From: Dyella psychrodurans | GTDB taxonomy: Bacteria; Pseudomonadota; Gammaproteobacteria; Xanthomonadales; Rhodanobacteraceae | NCBI RefSeq assembly: GCF_003363265.1 | Contig: NZ_QRBF01000002.1 | Location: forward strand, 431,741 to 495,740 | DNA: 64,000 bases | Direction: 5' to 3' | Shown here: one piece after another, positions 45,135-55,202 of the stretch | Numbering within the stretch: position 1 is the stretch's first letter | Layout: the number at the start of each line of letters is the position of its first letter | Notes under the pieces: generated by a model | Told to the model about the DNA's origin: nothing | What the model saw: the letters and a program-made list of their open reading frames with translations, nothing else | Databases searched by the model: none | Position numbers and translations under genes: made by a program

Positions 45135-47975
45135 TCAGCGCAGCGCCAGGAAATCCGGACTCACCACGAAGCGTACGGCATCCAGTCGCAGGCGTGCCTG
45201 GGGCAGGGTGCTTAGCAGGGTGGAGCGTTCCTGCTCGACGCTGGCGATTTCCGCATCGCTGATCGATGGATTGACTGCGTGCAGCGCGTGAAGACGCGCC
45301 AGTTCGGCGTCCAGAGTTTCCGTTGCCTCGCTAATCGCCGCTGCAATGCCGGCCTGCGCCTGCAAGGCGGCCGCTGCCTCGGCCTTCTCCAGCATCGGCG
45401 GCACAAGCTTGGCGAGGAATTTGCGATAGCGCGGTACTTCGATATTCCGCTCGCCGGCCCTGCGTAATGCCAGGTCACTCGGTTGGAAGTTGGCACGCTC
45501 CGTCAGCTTGGTGTCGATCGTGACCACGATCGGCTGCGTCGGCAGGAAGCGCTCGGCATCGAGATGGCGTTCGGCCACGCACTCCAGCACGTACACCGCT
45601 TGTAGCAGCGCGTTGCGTGCAGGCAACACGTCGTCGACCATGAAGGCTGCGTTGCCGCGTTCGCTGGAAAGCGCCAGATCGAGTGCGCCGAGGGTCATCG
45701 GATGATCGAGCCGCAGCAGCGGGAGATCCTCGCGGGCGAGTGCGACATCGCGGGAGAAGGTGACCGATAGCGGGCCTTCGCTGAATCCCGGCAAGGCATC
45801 CGTGGACAGGTATTGTGGATCGAGCAGCACGACCTTGCCGCCGAGCTCCTCGGCGTGAATGCCGTACGATTCGAGCAGACGCTGCAGGAACGCATCGCGC
45901 GACGGATCGTCGTCTTCGCGACGAAATGCTTGTGCCAGCTCCTCGGCGTGCAGATCGCGGCTTGCGGCCAATTCAAGCAGGTGATCGCGGCCTGCGCGGA
46001 TCAGCTCGGCCATCTGTTCATGGCTGGCGCGTGTTTCGGCGAGCAATACGTCCAGTTCCTGGTCGCGCTGATCGTCGCCGCGTGCGTGCTCGGTTGCGAG
46101 CCGTGCCAAGGTATCGCCAAAGCGACGCAGCAGTTCGCGTCCGTCAGCGGGACTGGTGCGGAATGCATCCACGCCTTCGTCGTACCAGCGGGCCAGCGCG
46201 TGCTGTGCGCTGTCTGCCGCCGCGACGATGTGAATGTTGATGTCGTGCTTCTGACCGATACGGTCCAGACGGCCGATGCGTTGTTCCAACAGGTCGGGAT
46301 CGAGCGGCAGATCCCACAGCACCAGACGATGCGCGAACTGGAAATTGCGTCCTTCCGAACCGATCTCCGAACAGATAAGCAGGCGCGCGCCGTCGGCTTG
46401 CGCGAAGTAGGCGGCATTGCGGTCGCGCTGCACGATCCCCAGGCCTTCATGGAAGCGGGCGATACCTGCGCCGGTGCGCGTACGCAGCGCTTCCTCAAGC
46501 GCCAGCACTTTGGCCTGGCTACGACAGATCAGCAGGAATTTGTCCTGTGGATGGCGTTCCAGCAATGCAACGAGCCCGTCGATGCGCGGATCGTTGGCGT
46601 AATCCCATTCCAGCGCGGGTGCCGGCTGCTGGATGTCGGCGTGGAATTCGGCAAGCAGCGCCTGGCGCGTGTTGTCATCCAGGCCTTCTGTGCCGACGAG
46701 ATCCCATTCGGGAAGGCGTTTCGGAAAACCGCCGATGCCGGCGCGACGATTGCGGAACATCGAACGGCCCGTGCCATGGCGATCGATCAAGGCGGCCAGC
46801 AATTCACGGCTGTGCTCGGGCTTGGTCGTGTCGGCCAGACAGGACTGCAGCGAGGCATCGCCCTCGAACGCCTTGTGCAGTGCCTGCAGCTCGTCGGCGT
46901 CCAGCGGCGTGCGTTCCAGCAGTTTGTCGGCGATACGTGAAAGCGACTGGAAACGCTCGGATTCAGCGAGATATGTATCCAGGTGGTGATAGCGCTGCGG
47001 ATCGAGCAGGCGCAGGCGCGCGAAATGCCCGCTGCGTCCCAATTGTTCCGGCGTTGCGGTGAGCAGTATGACGCCGGGCGTGGCTGCGGCGAGCTGTTCG
47101 ACCAGGGTGTAGCGAGGGCTGGCGGTTTCCGGCGTCCATGCAAGATGGTGGGCTTCGTCCACCACCAACAGGTCCCAGCGTGCGTCAAGCAACTGCGAAG
47201 CGCGTTTTGGGTTCTGTTCCAGGAAGCTGAAATCGGCGATCACCAGCTGTTCGTCGTCGAACGGGTTATGCCCGCTGTCGGATTGCTCCACCGCTTCGCA
47301 ACGTTCCTCGTCGTAAATGGCAAAGCTCAGGTTGAAACGGCGCAACAGTTCGACGAACCACTGGTAAACCAGCGTATCGGGCAGCAGCACCAGGACGCGC
47401 GATGCGCGGCCTGTGGCGATCTGGCGCGCAATGATCATGCCTGCCTCGATCGTCTTGCCCAGGCCCACTTCATCGGCCAGCAGCACGCGTGGCGGATGAC
47501 GCGACGCGGCGATACCCGCCACGCGCAGCTGATGCGGCACCAGGCCTATGCGCGAAGCGCCGAGGCCCCAGGTCGGCGAGCGGCGTGCATCGGCGCGCCG
47601 CTTCAGGCCTTCCAGGCGCAATTCAAAGTAATGGACAGGATCGGTGCGGCCGCCGACCAGCCGGTCATCGGCTTGGCTCACGCTCTGCTCATCGTCCAGT
47701 TGTCCCTCATGCAGCTCGCGGCCTTCGCCGCGATAGACCAGCAGGCCTTCGCGCTCCTCGATCCGCTCCACCAGAAAGGCGACGCCTTTGCCGGCCACGC
47801 GCTGCCCTGCGCGGAATTCGGCGCGGACGAGCGGGGCGGAATCGGCGGCATAAGGGCGCAATACGCCGGATTTTGCGAAAAGAACCTGGACTCCGCGTCC
47901 TTCGACGCGCAGAACAGTGCCCAGGCCGAGCTCAGGCTCGGCGGTGGAGATCCAGCGTTGACCGGGAATGAACAT
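45135..47975 (-). CDS. rapA: RNA polymerase-associated ATPase RapA (HepA)
   Basis: Encodes 946 residues (E. coli RapA 968). The start at 47975 (MFIPGQRWIS) matches the family N-terminus. Tudor-like N-terminal domains (to about 115) precede the Swi2/Snf2 helicase core: Walker A DEVGLGKTIEAG, DEAHH, TATPEQLG and, in lobe 2, CSEIGSEGRNFQFAHR and QRIGRLDRIGQ. RapA recycles RNA polymerase by backtracking stalled complexes. It stands alone on the minus strand. Confidence 0.96.
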   Translation of the reverse strand: MFIPGQRWISTAEPELGLGTVLRVEGRGVQVLFAKSGVLRPYAADSAPLVRAEFRAGQRVAGKGVAFLVERIEEREGLLVYRGEGRELHEGQLDDEQSVSQADDRLVGGRTDPVHYFELRLEGLKRRADARRSPTWGLGASRIGLVPHQLRVAGIAASRHPPRVLLADEVGLGKTIEAGMIIARQIATGRASRVLVLLPDTLVYQWFVELLRRFNLSFAIYDEERCEAVEQSDSGHNPFDDEQLVIADFSFLEQNPKRASQLLDARWDLLVVDEAHHLAWTPETASPRYTLVEQLAAATPGVILLTATPEQLGRSGHFARLRLLDPQRYHHLDTYLAESERFQSLSRIADKLLERTPLDADELQALHKAFEGDASLQSCLADTTKPEHSRELLAALIDRHGTGRSMFRNRRAGIGGFPKRLPEWDLVGTEGLDDNTRQALLAEFHADIQQPAPALEWDYANDPRIDGLVALLERHPQDKFLLICRSQAKVLALEEALRTRTGAGIARFHEGLGIVQRDRNAAYFAQADGARLLICSEIGSEGRNFQFAHRLVLWDLPLDPDLLEQRIGRLDRIGQKHDINIHIVAAADSAQHALARWYDEGVDAFRTSPADGRELLRRFGDTLARLATEHARGDDQRDQELDVLLAETRASHEQMAELIRAGRDHLLELAASRDLHAEELAQAFRREDDDPSRDAFLQRLLESYGIHAEELGGKVVLLDPQYLSTDALPGFSEGPLSVTFSRDVALAREDLPLLRLDHPMTLGALDLALSSERGNAAFMVDDVLPARNALLQAVYVLECVAERHLDAERFLPTQPIVVTIDTKLTERANFQPSDLALRRAGERNIEVPRYRKFLAKLVPPMLEKAEAAAALQAQAGIAAAISEATETLDAELARLHALHAVNPSISDAEIASVEQERSTLLSTLPQARLRLDAVRFVVSPDFLALR

Positions 47976-48318
47976 CACTTCTCTGGCAGTCACTTTGATA
48001 GAAGAGGGTCGATTATCCGCTTCCCGCATAGCGGAAGAAACCGTGGTGACCGAGTCACCTGGTTTCACCGGAGTGATGATCCGCAAACTGGCTGCCCGCA
48101 TCGTTAGCTGCCGATGTGTTCCATGAGCACGATATGTCCTCGGTGCAGTCTATTGACCACACGTCGCACGACACGCTTCAGGTGTGATCCCTTTCACACT
48201 GCTTAGCCGCTTGTCAGAAAAAACTTACCATTTATCGGAAATGGCTTGTTTTATTGAGGGAGTGGACTGGCATGGAGTCGGGGCGAGAGTAGACTTCCCC
48301 CAAAGTGGGGGGAATTTC
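47976..48318. other. Divergent region rapA / pilin operon
   Basis: These 343 bases separate rapA from fimT. A perfect CRP/Clp-type palindrome lies at 48183-48198, and an A-rich stretch with TTGTCA and TTTATC (about 48213-48237) could be promoter elements for the pilin operon. No gene is supported. Confidence 0.5.
48183..48198. promoter_or_regulatory. CRP/Clp-type binding site upstream of the pilin operon
   Basis: TGTGATCCCTTTCACA is an exact match to the symmetric consensus TGTGA-N6-TCACA. It lies 121 bases before fimT. In Xanthomonadales this site is read by Clp, a CRP homologue that responds to cyclic-di-GMP and controls motility and virulence genes. Confidence 0.7.
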
Positions 48319-48906
48319 ATGCGAATCTCGTTACGACGCGGGCCGTCGAGGCCTGACGACGGGTTTACGGTTGTCGAGCTGATGATCACGTTGGCTGTGG
48401 CCACGATCCTGATGGTGGTCGCCATACCCAGCTTCAACAACATGATCAACTCGAACCGGCTCACCACGGCAGCCAACGAATTGGTTGGCGCATTGAACGC
48501 CGCACGCATGGAAGCGATCAAGCGAAATGCCGACACCCAGTTCTGCAGCGACCTCGCTTCCAACAACACTACCGGCACTACCGACGCGCTCGGCAACGCT
48601 TGCGGCACGGCCAGCGGTGCCGTGTATGTGCTGACCACCACCACCAGTGCCACGCCAGTGCTGACCGGAGCACCGGACCTGGCAACGCCCGTGCAACTGC
48701 ACGGCGACATCACCGCCATCCGCTTCCAGGGCAATGGACTGGGGTATTCGCCCAGTGCAATGACCACGCCTTATGACAGCACCACCGCCGGTGGTCCGCT
48801 GGCGGACATCTGCACCGCCTCGCTCAGCACCAACAACCACATCCAGATCTTTATGGCGACTGGTTCGATTATTACTACCCAAGTTACCAGTGGGGCTTGC
48901 CCATGA
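48319..48906 (+). CDS. fimT: Type IV pilus minor pilin FimT/GspH
   Basis: Encodes 195 residues. The prepilin leader of 15 residues ends in G before FTVVELMITLAV, with Glu at +5, the PilD cleavage and assembly signature. A GspH/FimT-type globular domain follows. The ATG at 48319 has GGGGGG close by. FimT is first of the operon fimT-pilV-pilW-pilX-pilY1-pilE; some homologues bind DNA for uptake. Confidence 0.9.
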   Translation: MRISLRRGPSRPDDGFTVVELMITLAVATILMVVAIPSFNNMINSNRLTTAANELVGALNAARMEAIKRNADTQFCSDLASNNTTGTTDALGNACGTASGAVYVLTTTTSATPVLTGAPDLATPVQLHGDITAIRFQGNGLGYSPSAMTTPYDSTTAGGPLADICTASLSTNNHIQIFMATGSIITTQVTSGACP

Positions 48907-49400
48907 TGACTGGTCAGACGCAACGTCCGTCCGTTTGCCGCGGCCGTCGATACGAAGCCGGAGTCGGCCTTATCGAAGTACTAGTCGCCGTACTGGTGCT
49001 CTCCATCGGCTTTCTGGCCATCGCCGCGTTGCAGGCGCGCGCATTGGCCACCAACAACAGTGCGATGGAGCGGAGCATGGCCACGGTGGCCAGCTACTCG
49101 ATCCTCGATTCGATGCGTGCCGACATCGCCAATGCCGTGAACGGTTCCTATAACGGCACCGTCACCGCGAATGCGTGTCCGGCGAAGGGCACCACGTTGG
49201 CTACTTCCCAACTCCACGAGTGGTGTACGTACGAGCTTGCGCCGCTCGGCAGCACCGCCAGCACCACAGGTACCGTTGCGTGCGCAGCAGCGGCCGGCAC
49301 GAACTCTGCGTATTGCACGGTCACCATCCAGTTCGATGACAGCCACGGCGGCGACAGCGGCAACAACGCGCAGCAAGTTGTCACCCAGGCCATGCTATGA
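48903..49400 (+). CDS. pilV: Type IV pilus minor pilin PilV
   Basis: Encodes 165 residues. A 20-residue leader ends in G before VGLIEVLVAVLVLSIG, with Glu at +5. Conserved ALQARALATNNSAMER follows. The ATG overlaps the fimT stop (ATGA). It is part of the priming complex that initiates pilus assembly. Confidence 0.92.
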   Translation: MMTGQTQRPSVCRGRRYEAGVGLIEVLVAVLVLSIGFLAIAALQARALATNNSAMERSMATVASYSILDSMRADIANAVNGSYNGTVTANACPAKGTTLATSQLHEWCTYELAPLGSTASTTGTVACAAAAGTNSAYCTVTIQFDDSHGGDSGNNAQQVVTQAML

Positions 49401-50446
49401 GCGAGCGTCCCATGATTCGCAAGCAACGACAGAACCGCATGGCGCGTTCCGCTGGGCGTCCGAACGGTTTCACACTGATCGAGCTGATGGTGGCGATGCT
49501 GCTGGGCCTGGTCGTGATCGGCGGTGTCACGAGCGTGTTCCTCGCCGGTCAGCAGACCTATCGCACCAACGAGGCACTGAGTGACGTGGAGCAGGGGTCG
49601 CGCACCGCATTCGAATTGCTCGCGCGGGATATCCGCGATGCCGGCAACACCGGTTGCGACACTAGTAGCGGGCGCGTTGCCAACGTCGTCAATCCACCGG
49701 ACCCGTGGTATGCCGATTGGAACGATGCGCTGGTTGGTTACGACGATGCCACGACCGACCCGGCGCTGGCCGGCATCACCGGCAATGGTGCGCCGGTGGC
49801 AAAGACAAGTTCGGTGCATGTGCTCAGCACCGCCAATTCCGATGTCACCATTTCACAGGTGCCTTCGAAGGACAGTGCCAGCTTCGAGATCAACGCCGCC
49901 ACCACTCAGTTGACGACAGGTGAACTGATCATGATCTGCGACTTCGATCATGCCACGATCCTGCAGATCACCAATTACAACGGCGCCACCAACGTGGTCC
50001 ACGATTCCGGCAACAACGCTACCCCGGGAAACTGTTCGAAGGGATTGGGTTATCCGACGATCTGCACCGGCCCTGCAACCGGCAACGCCTATCTGTTTCC
50101 GCCCAATTCACGGGTTGCCGTGCTCACTGCGGAGGTCTGGTACATCGGCACCAATCCGCTGAATGGCCAATCGCTATATCGACTTGACGCGACCTCCGGC
50201 GCCGGTGGCGTAACGGCGACACCCCAGGAAATGGTGCGCAACGTCACCAACATGCAGATCGCGTATTTGCAGCCCCCTGGCGCCACTTTCTCCACGGCAT
50301 CCAACGTGACCAACTGGGCTGTCGTCGATGCCGCGCAGGTCACGCTCACCCTGTTGAGCACCAGTCAGCGCGTCGGCGCCACTAGTTCGGCGCCGCTCCA
50401 GAGGTCCTTTACCTCCACCACCACGGTGCGTACCCGAGTGCAATGA
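49397..50446 (+). CDS. pilW: Type IV pilus minor pilin PilW
   Basis: Encodes 349 residues. A 24-residue leader precedes FTLIELMVAMLLGLVVIGG with Glu at +5, and the globular domain is large, as usual for PilW. It starts inside the pilV stop (ATGA). With PilV and PilX it forms the core minor-pilin complex. Confidence 0.93.
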   Translation: MSERPMIRKQRQNRMARSAGRPNGFTLIELMVAMLLGLVVIGGVTSVFLAGQQTYRTNEALSDVEQGSRTAFELLARDIRDAGNTGCDTSSGRVANVVNPPDPWYADWNDALVGYDDATTDPALAGITGNGAPVAKTSSVHVLSTANSDVTISQVPSKDSASFEINAATTQLTTGELIMICDFDHATILQITNYNGATNVVHDSGNNATPGNCSKGLGYPTICTGPATGNAYLFPPNSRVAVLTAEVWYIGTNPLNGQSLYRLDATSGAGGVTATPQEMVRNVTNMQIAYLQPPGATFSTASNVTNWAVVDAAQVTLTLLSTSQRVGATSSAPLQRSFTSTTTVRTRVQ

Positions 50447-50447
50447 C

Positions 50448-51044
50448 ATGAAAGCGCCAATGACTTTCTCTTCGTCCATCCGTTCCCGCTCGCCGCGCGC
50501 GCAGCGTGGCGTGGCGCTCGTGGTGGCGTTGATCCTGCTGATCCTGATCTCCCTGGTAGGGCTGGCCGCGATGCGTGGCACCATCGTGCAGCAGAAGATG
50601 GCGTCCAACCTCTACGATCGCCAGGTGGCGTTCCAAAGCGCCGAGGCGGCGGTCCGTGCGGCAACCGCGCTGATTCCCACCACGCCAACGCTCATTTGGC
50701 ACAACTGCCAGGCCGGCGGCATCACGTGCCTGCCCAACCCCTTCAACGATTCGACGCTGCCGTCGAGTGCTATCCACTCCGTGCCCAAGGGCACTGCAGC
50801 CGGCGACTACACCGCCAGCTCGGTGGCCTTCAGCCAACCCCAGTACGTGGTGGAGAACATGGGCAACTGGGTGGACCAGGCCACCAGCACCGGCTTCGGC
50901 AATACCGCCAACTCGCGCAATTACGGCGTGCAGGGCGGCTCGGGCACGAGTGTGTATTACCGCATCACCGCGCGCAGCGGCAACCCGGCCACAGTGGGCG
51001 ACCGTGCCGTAGTGACCGTACAGGTAGTCATCAAGCAAGGCTGA
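50448..51044 (+). CDS. pilX: Type IV pilus minor pilin PilX
   Basis: Encodes 198 residues. The class III signal has GVALVVALILLILISLVGL; like other PilX proteins it lacks Glu at +5, so it can sit at the pilus tip. Conserved AAMRGTIVQQKMASNLYDRQ follows. It starts one base after the pilW stop. Confidence 0.92.
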   Translation: MKAPMTFSSSIRSRSPRAQRGVALVVALILLILISLVGLAAMRGTIVQQKMASNLYDRQVAFQSAEAAVRAATALIPTTPTLIWHNCQAGGITCLPNPFNDSTLPSSAIHSVPKGTAAGDYTASSVAFSQPQYVVENMGNWVDQATSTGFGNTANSRNYGVQGGSGTSVYYRITARSGNPATVGDRAVVTVQVVIKQG

Positions 51045-51111
51045 TCGGCGACGCACAACCTGCACGCAGCGCCAGAGGCGATTCGTGCCGACACATTCAG
51101 AGTGGAACGAC

Positions 51112-54100
51112 ATGAACACGACATCGCAACTGACGCCGACTCCGACTCCGACACCGACACCGACTCCACCGCCGCCGGCCGGTCGTTCCGGACGGGCATC
51201 CTTCGGATTGCTCGGCACGGCGTTGTGCGTGGGGGTGCTGGGCCTGGCTTATTTGCCGCCGGCGTCAGCCGCGAAGCCAACGCCGACACCCACACCGACT
51301 CCGACTCCGACTCCGACTCCGACGCTCGTTTCCGTGGATCAGCAGCCGCTGACCCTGCAGCCGACCATTCCGCCGAGCATCATGCTGATGATCGACGATT
51401 CGGGTTCGATGGCATGGGATTACATGCCGGATGCATGCTACCTGTACGGCGTGACGTGCTCAGGCACGAACAACGGCACCAACCCCAATAACGGCAACGG
51501 CGTCGACAGCATCAGCAGCATCACCAACGCCGCCGTCATCGACGCCAGCAACAATGGCGTCTACTACAACCCGAAGGTGACCTACACGGCGCCACCTACG
51601 GCCAGCGGTGGTTCGTATGCCACTTACACCGACTTCACCAACGTACCGATAGACGGTTTCGGCACGGTGAATGGCACGGCGAACCTCACCAACTTTTCGA
51701 GCCGTGATTTGACGGGTGAAAACAATAACCAAACCAAGACCCTCAGCTATTCGACCAGCGTTTCTGCCAGCAAGTCATGGACCTACAGCGCGGCGTCGGC
51801 GTCAAGCAGCGCGTGTAAAGCGACGTACAACGCTCAGACGGGTAGCACCACTGGCTGGTCGAACAGTGATTATTCCGCCAACACCTCCGGTAGCGGTGGA
51901 ACCTGCACCTTTAGCGTTGGCACGGATTACTACTTCCAGTATTCGACCGGAGCGGCCGCAGGCCCCTACACCACGTACTACGTGGCATCGGCCATGCAGG
52001 GCTGCGGCTCGCAGACCAACTGCGTCGTGTCCACCGACACGAGCGGTACGGCCGCGCCCTCGGGCATCGCCGTGGGACAGAACATCGCGAACTGGTTTGC
52101 CTACTACCACACGCGTATTCAGATGGCCAAGAGCGGCCTGATGAACGCATTTTCCCAGGTCAGCACGCTGTTCCCCAGCGCGACGCCACGCGTCGGGTTC
52201 GGCTCGATCGACGGCGGATGCAACGGCGACGCCGGAAACATGCCGGCGTCCTCCTCGTCGACCTACCAGTACACGGACAATTACAACTGCGGCCAGGGTG
52301 GCTCCACGACCAACACCGTCGCCAACGTGCAGCCTTTCAACTCGGGCCAACAGACGGCTTTCTGGAATTGGGTTTCGGCCTTGTCACCGAGCGGCGGCAC
52401 ACCGTTGCGCGAGGCGCTGAACGCGATGGGGGTGTACTACGAAACCTCGCAGCCGTGGTCGACCATGTCGGGAGATCCGAACTATACGTCCTCGCCTAGC
52501 ACCGAACTTGCCTGTCGGCAGGCCTACACCATCCTCACCACCGATGGTTTCTGGAATGAAGACAACAGCAGTTTCACCAATGCGGGCAATGCGGACGGCA
52601 CCGCAGGCACGACCATTAACGGACCCAACAATCAGAGCTATACCTATAGTCCGGTAGCGCCCTACTCGGACAACAACAGCGACACGCTCGCCGACGTGGC
52701 GATGACATACTGGGAAACGGACCTGCGCCCCAATACCGCCAACGAGGTACCGACCAGCTCGGCCGATCCGGCGTTCTGGCAGCACATGACCACGTTCACC
52801 ATGGGTCTGGGCTTCACGCCGGTTGGCATCACGCCCTCGGGCACCACGATTTCGCAGATCTTCAACTGGGCGACCGGCGGTGGTTCGGCGATCAGTGGCT
52901 TCGGCTGGCCGGCACCGTCCGCCAACTCGCTGTACAACATCGCCGATCTTGCCCATGCCGCGGTGAACGGTCACGGCGGGTTCTTCTCGGCCACCAGCCC
53001 GCAGGCATTCGTCAGCGGCATTACCGACTCGCTCAAGCGCGCTGCCTCGCGTGTGGGTACGGGTGCCAGCCTGGCAGCCAACTCCACCCAGCTCAACAAT
53101 GGCACGGTGGCGTACCAGGCCAACTACTTCTCGGCCAAGTGGAAGGGCGACCTGAAGGCCTTCTCGATCAATTCCAGCACGGGCGTGATCAGTACCACGG
53201 CTAGCTGGTCGGCCGCTTCTGCGTTGACATCGAGCGCCACGGTCACCGGTACGGTCTTCACGTATCCCAACCGCAATATCTGGACGTTCAACCCCAGCGC
53301 GGCGACGGGTTCGCAATTCGTGAAGTTCGTCAATAGCGGTACCGCGCCACCGTCTTTGTCCAGTGCCGAATTGACGGCGCTGGGCTCCTCCGCTTCCGCG
53401 CAAATGACGATGGTGAACTACTTGCGCGGCGATAACACGCTGGAACAGAAGAACAACGGCAGTTACCGCAATCGCGACACACCGCTGGGCGATATCGTGG
53501 ACTCGCAGCCGGTGTATTCCGGCGCCCCCAACCCCAACGAATTCGAGAACCAGACGTTCACGGGCATCAACGCCGTCGCGCCGAGCACCGATTCCTTCCA
53601 GAGCTTTGCGGTAGGTACGGACGACGCCAATGGCAATCCGGTTGCCAGTGCGGCATCCACGCGTACGCCCTTGGTCTTCGTTGCCGCCAACGACGGCATG
53701 TTGCACGCATTCAACTCCAGCACGGGCGCGGAAGTGTTCGCTTATTTGCCCGGCGCCGTGATCACGGGCACGGGGGGCGTCTCGACCCTCAATAGTCCCG
53801 TCGCCAACCTCAGCAATACCAGCTATGGCTCGGTCGGTGTTCCGCACGAGTTCTATAACGATGGCGAGTTGACCATCGCCGATGCGTATCTGCCGAGTCT
53901 TCCCCAGATCAACAATTCGTCCTGGCATACCATCCTGGTCGGCACCTCCGGCCGGGGGCCGGCCGAGGTCGTGTATGCGTTGGATGTGACCAATCCCGGC
54001 AGCATCACGCCGCTATGGGAGCGGTCCGCCAGCGACGGCCAGACCAACAGCACGTACATCGGCCAGATGGTGGGCAAGCCGGTGATCGCCAAAGTGGCGG

Positions 54101-55155
54101 ACAACGGTACCGGGCCCGATTGGCAGGTGTTGATCGGCAACGGTTATAACAGCGCCAACGGCACGGGTGCGCTGCTGGAGCTCGAACTTGACAATGGCAC
54201 GCTCAGCGTCCACGGCACGGATTCGTCCGCGAGCAACGGCCTCGCCGCTCCGGTGGCCTGGATGGACACTCCGAGCGACGGCATCAGCACGAAGGCCTTT
54301 GCGGGAGATCTGCTGGGCCGTGTATGGTCGTTCCCGCTGAATGTTGCGAAAACCGGCGCGGCCGATTTGAGCACGGCGGGCTCGTTGCTCTTTACCACCG
54401 CGGACCCCAGTGGCACGGCGCAACCCATTACCGCAGGCATGCTAGCGGGCCAGGATCCTGCCACTGGCAACGTATGGCTCTTCTTCGGAACCGGGCGATA
54501 CCTGGCGGCTACCCCCGACCTGAGCAATACGCAGGTGCAGAGCTGGTATGGCCTCATCGCAGAAACGAGCAACGGCAGTCTCAATACCGGGACAACGCAG
54601 AGCCAACTGGTGCAGCGTGCGATCATCTACGAACAGGACGGCAATCCGAGCGCCACGCCGCCGACGCTGGGCGTGCGTGTAGTCACCGCACAGCCGTCGG
54701 TCACTGACATGACCGGCAAGCTTGGCTGGTACATGAACCTGGAGCAGCCTGTCGTCAGCGGCGGCGTGACCAGTTACAACGCGCAGGGCGAACGCATGGT
54801 GACCCCCAACCAGTTCCAGGGCAACTTGCTGCTCGGCACCACGCGCATACCGATCGAATCCGACAACTGCAATCCTTCAGGCGACGGCTGGGTGATGGCG
54901 GTCAATCCGTTCACGGGTACCAATCCGACCGGAGGCTTTTTCTTCGCCAACGGAGGCTCGGGGACGGTAACGCTGCCGAACGGCAGCACCGTGGCCGCGG
55001 CGGGCGTGGGCTTCAGCTCGTTGCCCAACAATCCGATCTTCGTCGGTGGCGACATGCTGATGAGCTTCGATAACGGCAGTACATCCAGCCTGATGACCTC
55101 GGGCTCTACCGGCGGCACGACGCGTGTATCCTGGCAAGAAGTGGTGAATCAATGA
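51112..55155 (+). CDS. pilY1: Type IV pilus tip-associated adhesin PilY1
   Basis: Encodes 1347 residues. A Thr-Pro run (8-19) comes before the hydrophobic signal sequence (about 30-54), and a second, longer Pro-Thr run (56-71) follows it. The N-terminal half starts with a von Willebrand A-like MIDAS sequence MIDDSGSMAWDY (about 95-106). The C-terminal half is the PilY1 beta-propeller, with VFVAANDGMLHAFNSSTGAEVFAY and an Asp/Asn-rich calcium-loop candidate. It caps the pilus, controls extension and retraction and mediates adhesion. It lies between pilX and pilE as in Pseudomonas. Confidence 0.93.
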   Translation: MNTTSQLTPTPTPTPTPTPPPPAGRSGRASFGLLGTALCVGVLGLAYLPPASAAKPTPTPTPTPTPTPTPTLVSVDQQPLTLQPTIPPSIMLMIDDSGSMAWDYMPDACYLYGVTCSGTNNGTNPNNGNGVDSISSITNAAVIDASNNGVYYNPKVTYTAPPTASGGSYATYTDFTNVPIDGFGTVNGTANLTNFSSRDLTGENNNQTKTLSYSTSVSASKSWTYSAASASSSACKATYNAQTGSTTGWSNSDYSANTSGSGGTCTFSVGTDYYFQYSTGAAAGPYTTYYVASAMQGCGSQTNCVVSTDTSGTAAPSGIAVGQNIANWFAYYHTRIQMAKSGLMNAFSQVSTLFPSATPRVGFGSIDGGCNGDAGNMPASSSSTYQYTDNYNCGQGGSTTNTVANVQPFNSGQQTAFWNWVSALSPSGGTPLREALNAMGVYYETSQPWSTMSGDPNYTSSPSTELACRQAYTILTTDGFWNEDNSSFTNAGNADGTAGTTINGPNNQSYTYSPVAPYSDNNSDTLADVAMTYWETDLRPNTANEVPTSSADPAFWQHMTTFTMGLGFTPVGITPSGTTISQIFNWATGGGSAISGFGWPAPSANSLYNIADLAHAAVNGHGGFFSATSPQAFVSGITDSLKRAASRVGTGASLAANSTQLNNGTVAYQANYFSAKWKGDLKAFSINSSTGVISTTASWSAASALTSSATVTGTVFTYPNRNIWTFNPSAATGSQFVKFVNSGTAPPSLSSAELTALGSSASAQMTMVNYLRGDNTLEQKNNGSYRNRDTPLGDIVDSQPVYSGAPNPNEFENQTFTGINAVAPSTDSFQSFAVGTDDANGNPVASAASTRTPLVFVAANDGMLHAFNSSTGAEVFAYLPGAVITGTGGVSTLNSPVANLSNTSYGSVGVPHEFYNDGELTIADAYLPSLPQINNSSWHTILVGTSGRGPAEVVYALDVTNPGSITPLWERSASDGQTNSTYIGQMVGKPVIAKVADNGTGPDWQVLIGNGYNSANGTGALLELELDNGTLSVHGTDSSASNGLAAPVAWMDTPSDGISTKAFAGDLLGRVWSFPLNVAKTGAADLSTAGSLLFTTADPSGTAQPITAGMLAGQDPATGNVWLFFGTGRYLAATPDLSNTQVQSWYGLIAETSNGSLNTGTTQSQLVQRAIIYEQDGNPSATPPTLGVRVVTAQPSVTDMTGKLGWYMNLEQPVVSGGVTSYNAQGERMVTPNQFQGNLLLGTTRIPIESDNCNPSGDGWVMAVNPFTGTNPTGGFFFANGGSGTVTLPNGSTVAAAGVGFSSLPNNPIFVGGDMLMSFDNGSTSSLMTSGSTGGTTRVSWQEVVNQ
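51128..51322 (+). repeat. Two hexanucleotide tandem repeats in pilY1
   Basis: CCGACT/CCGACA-type units repeat in two blocks (about 51133-51169 and 51281-51322) around the signal-sequence region, encoding Thr-Pro dipeptides. A six-base unit changes the number of Thr-Pro pairs without shifting frame, so the length could vary between strains. Confidence 0.75.
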
Positions 55156-55202
55156 GGTGCGAAGCCATGAATCCATGTAGCGGCAGCGGGGAACTGCGCG
55201 AT

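Noticed and set aside
51128-51322. CRISPR-like or minisatellite array
   Set aside because: The repeats are six-base coding units inside pilY1, with no spacers and no cas genes.
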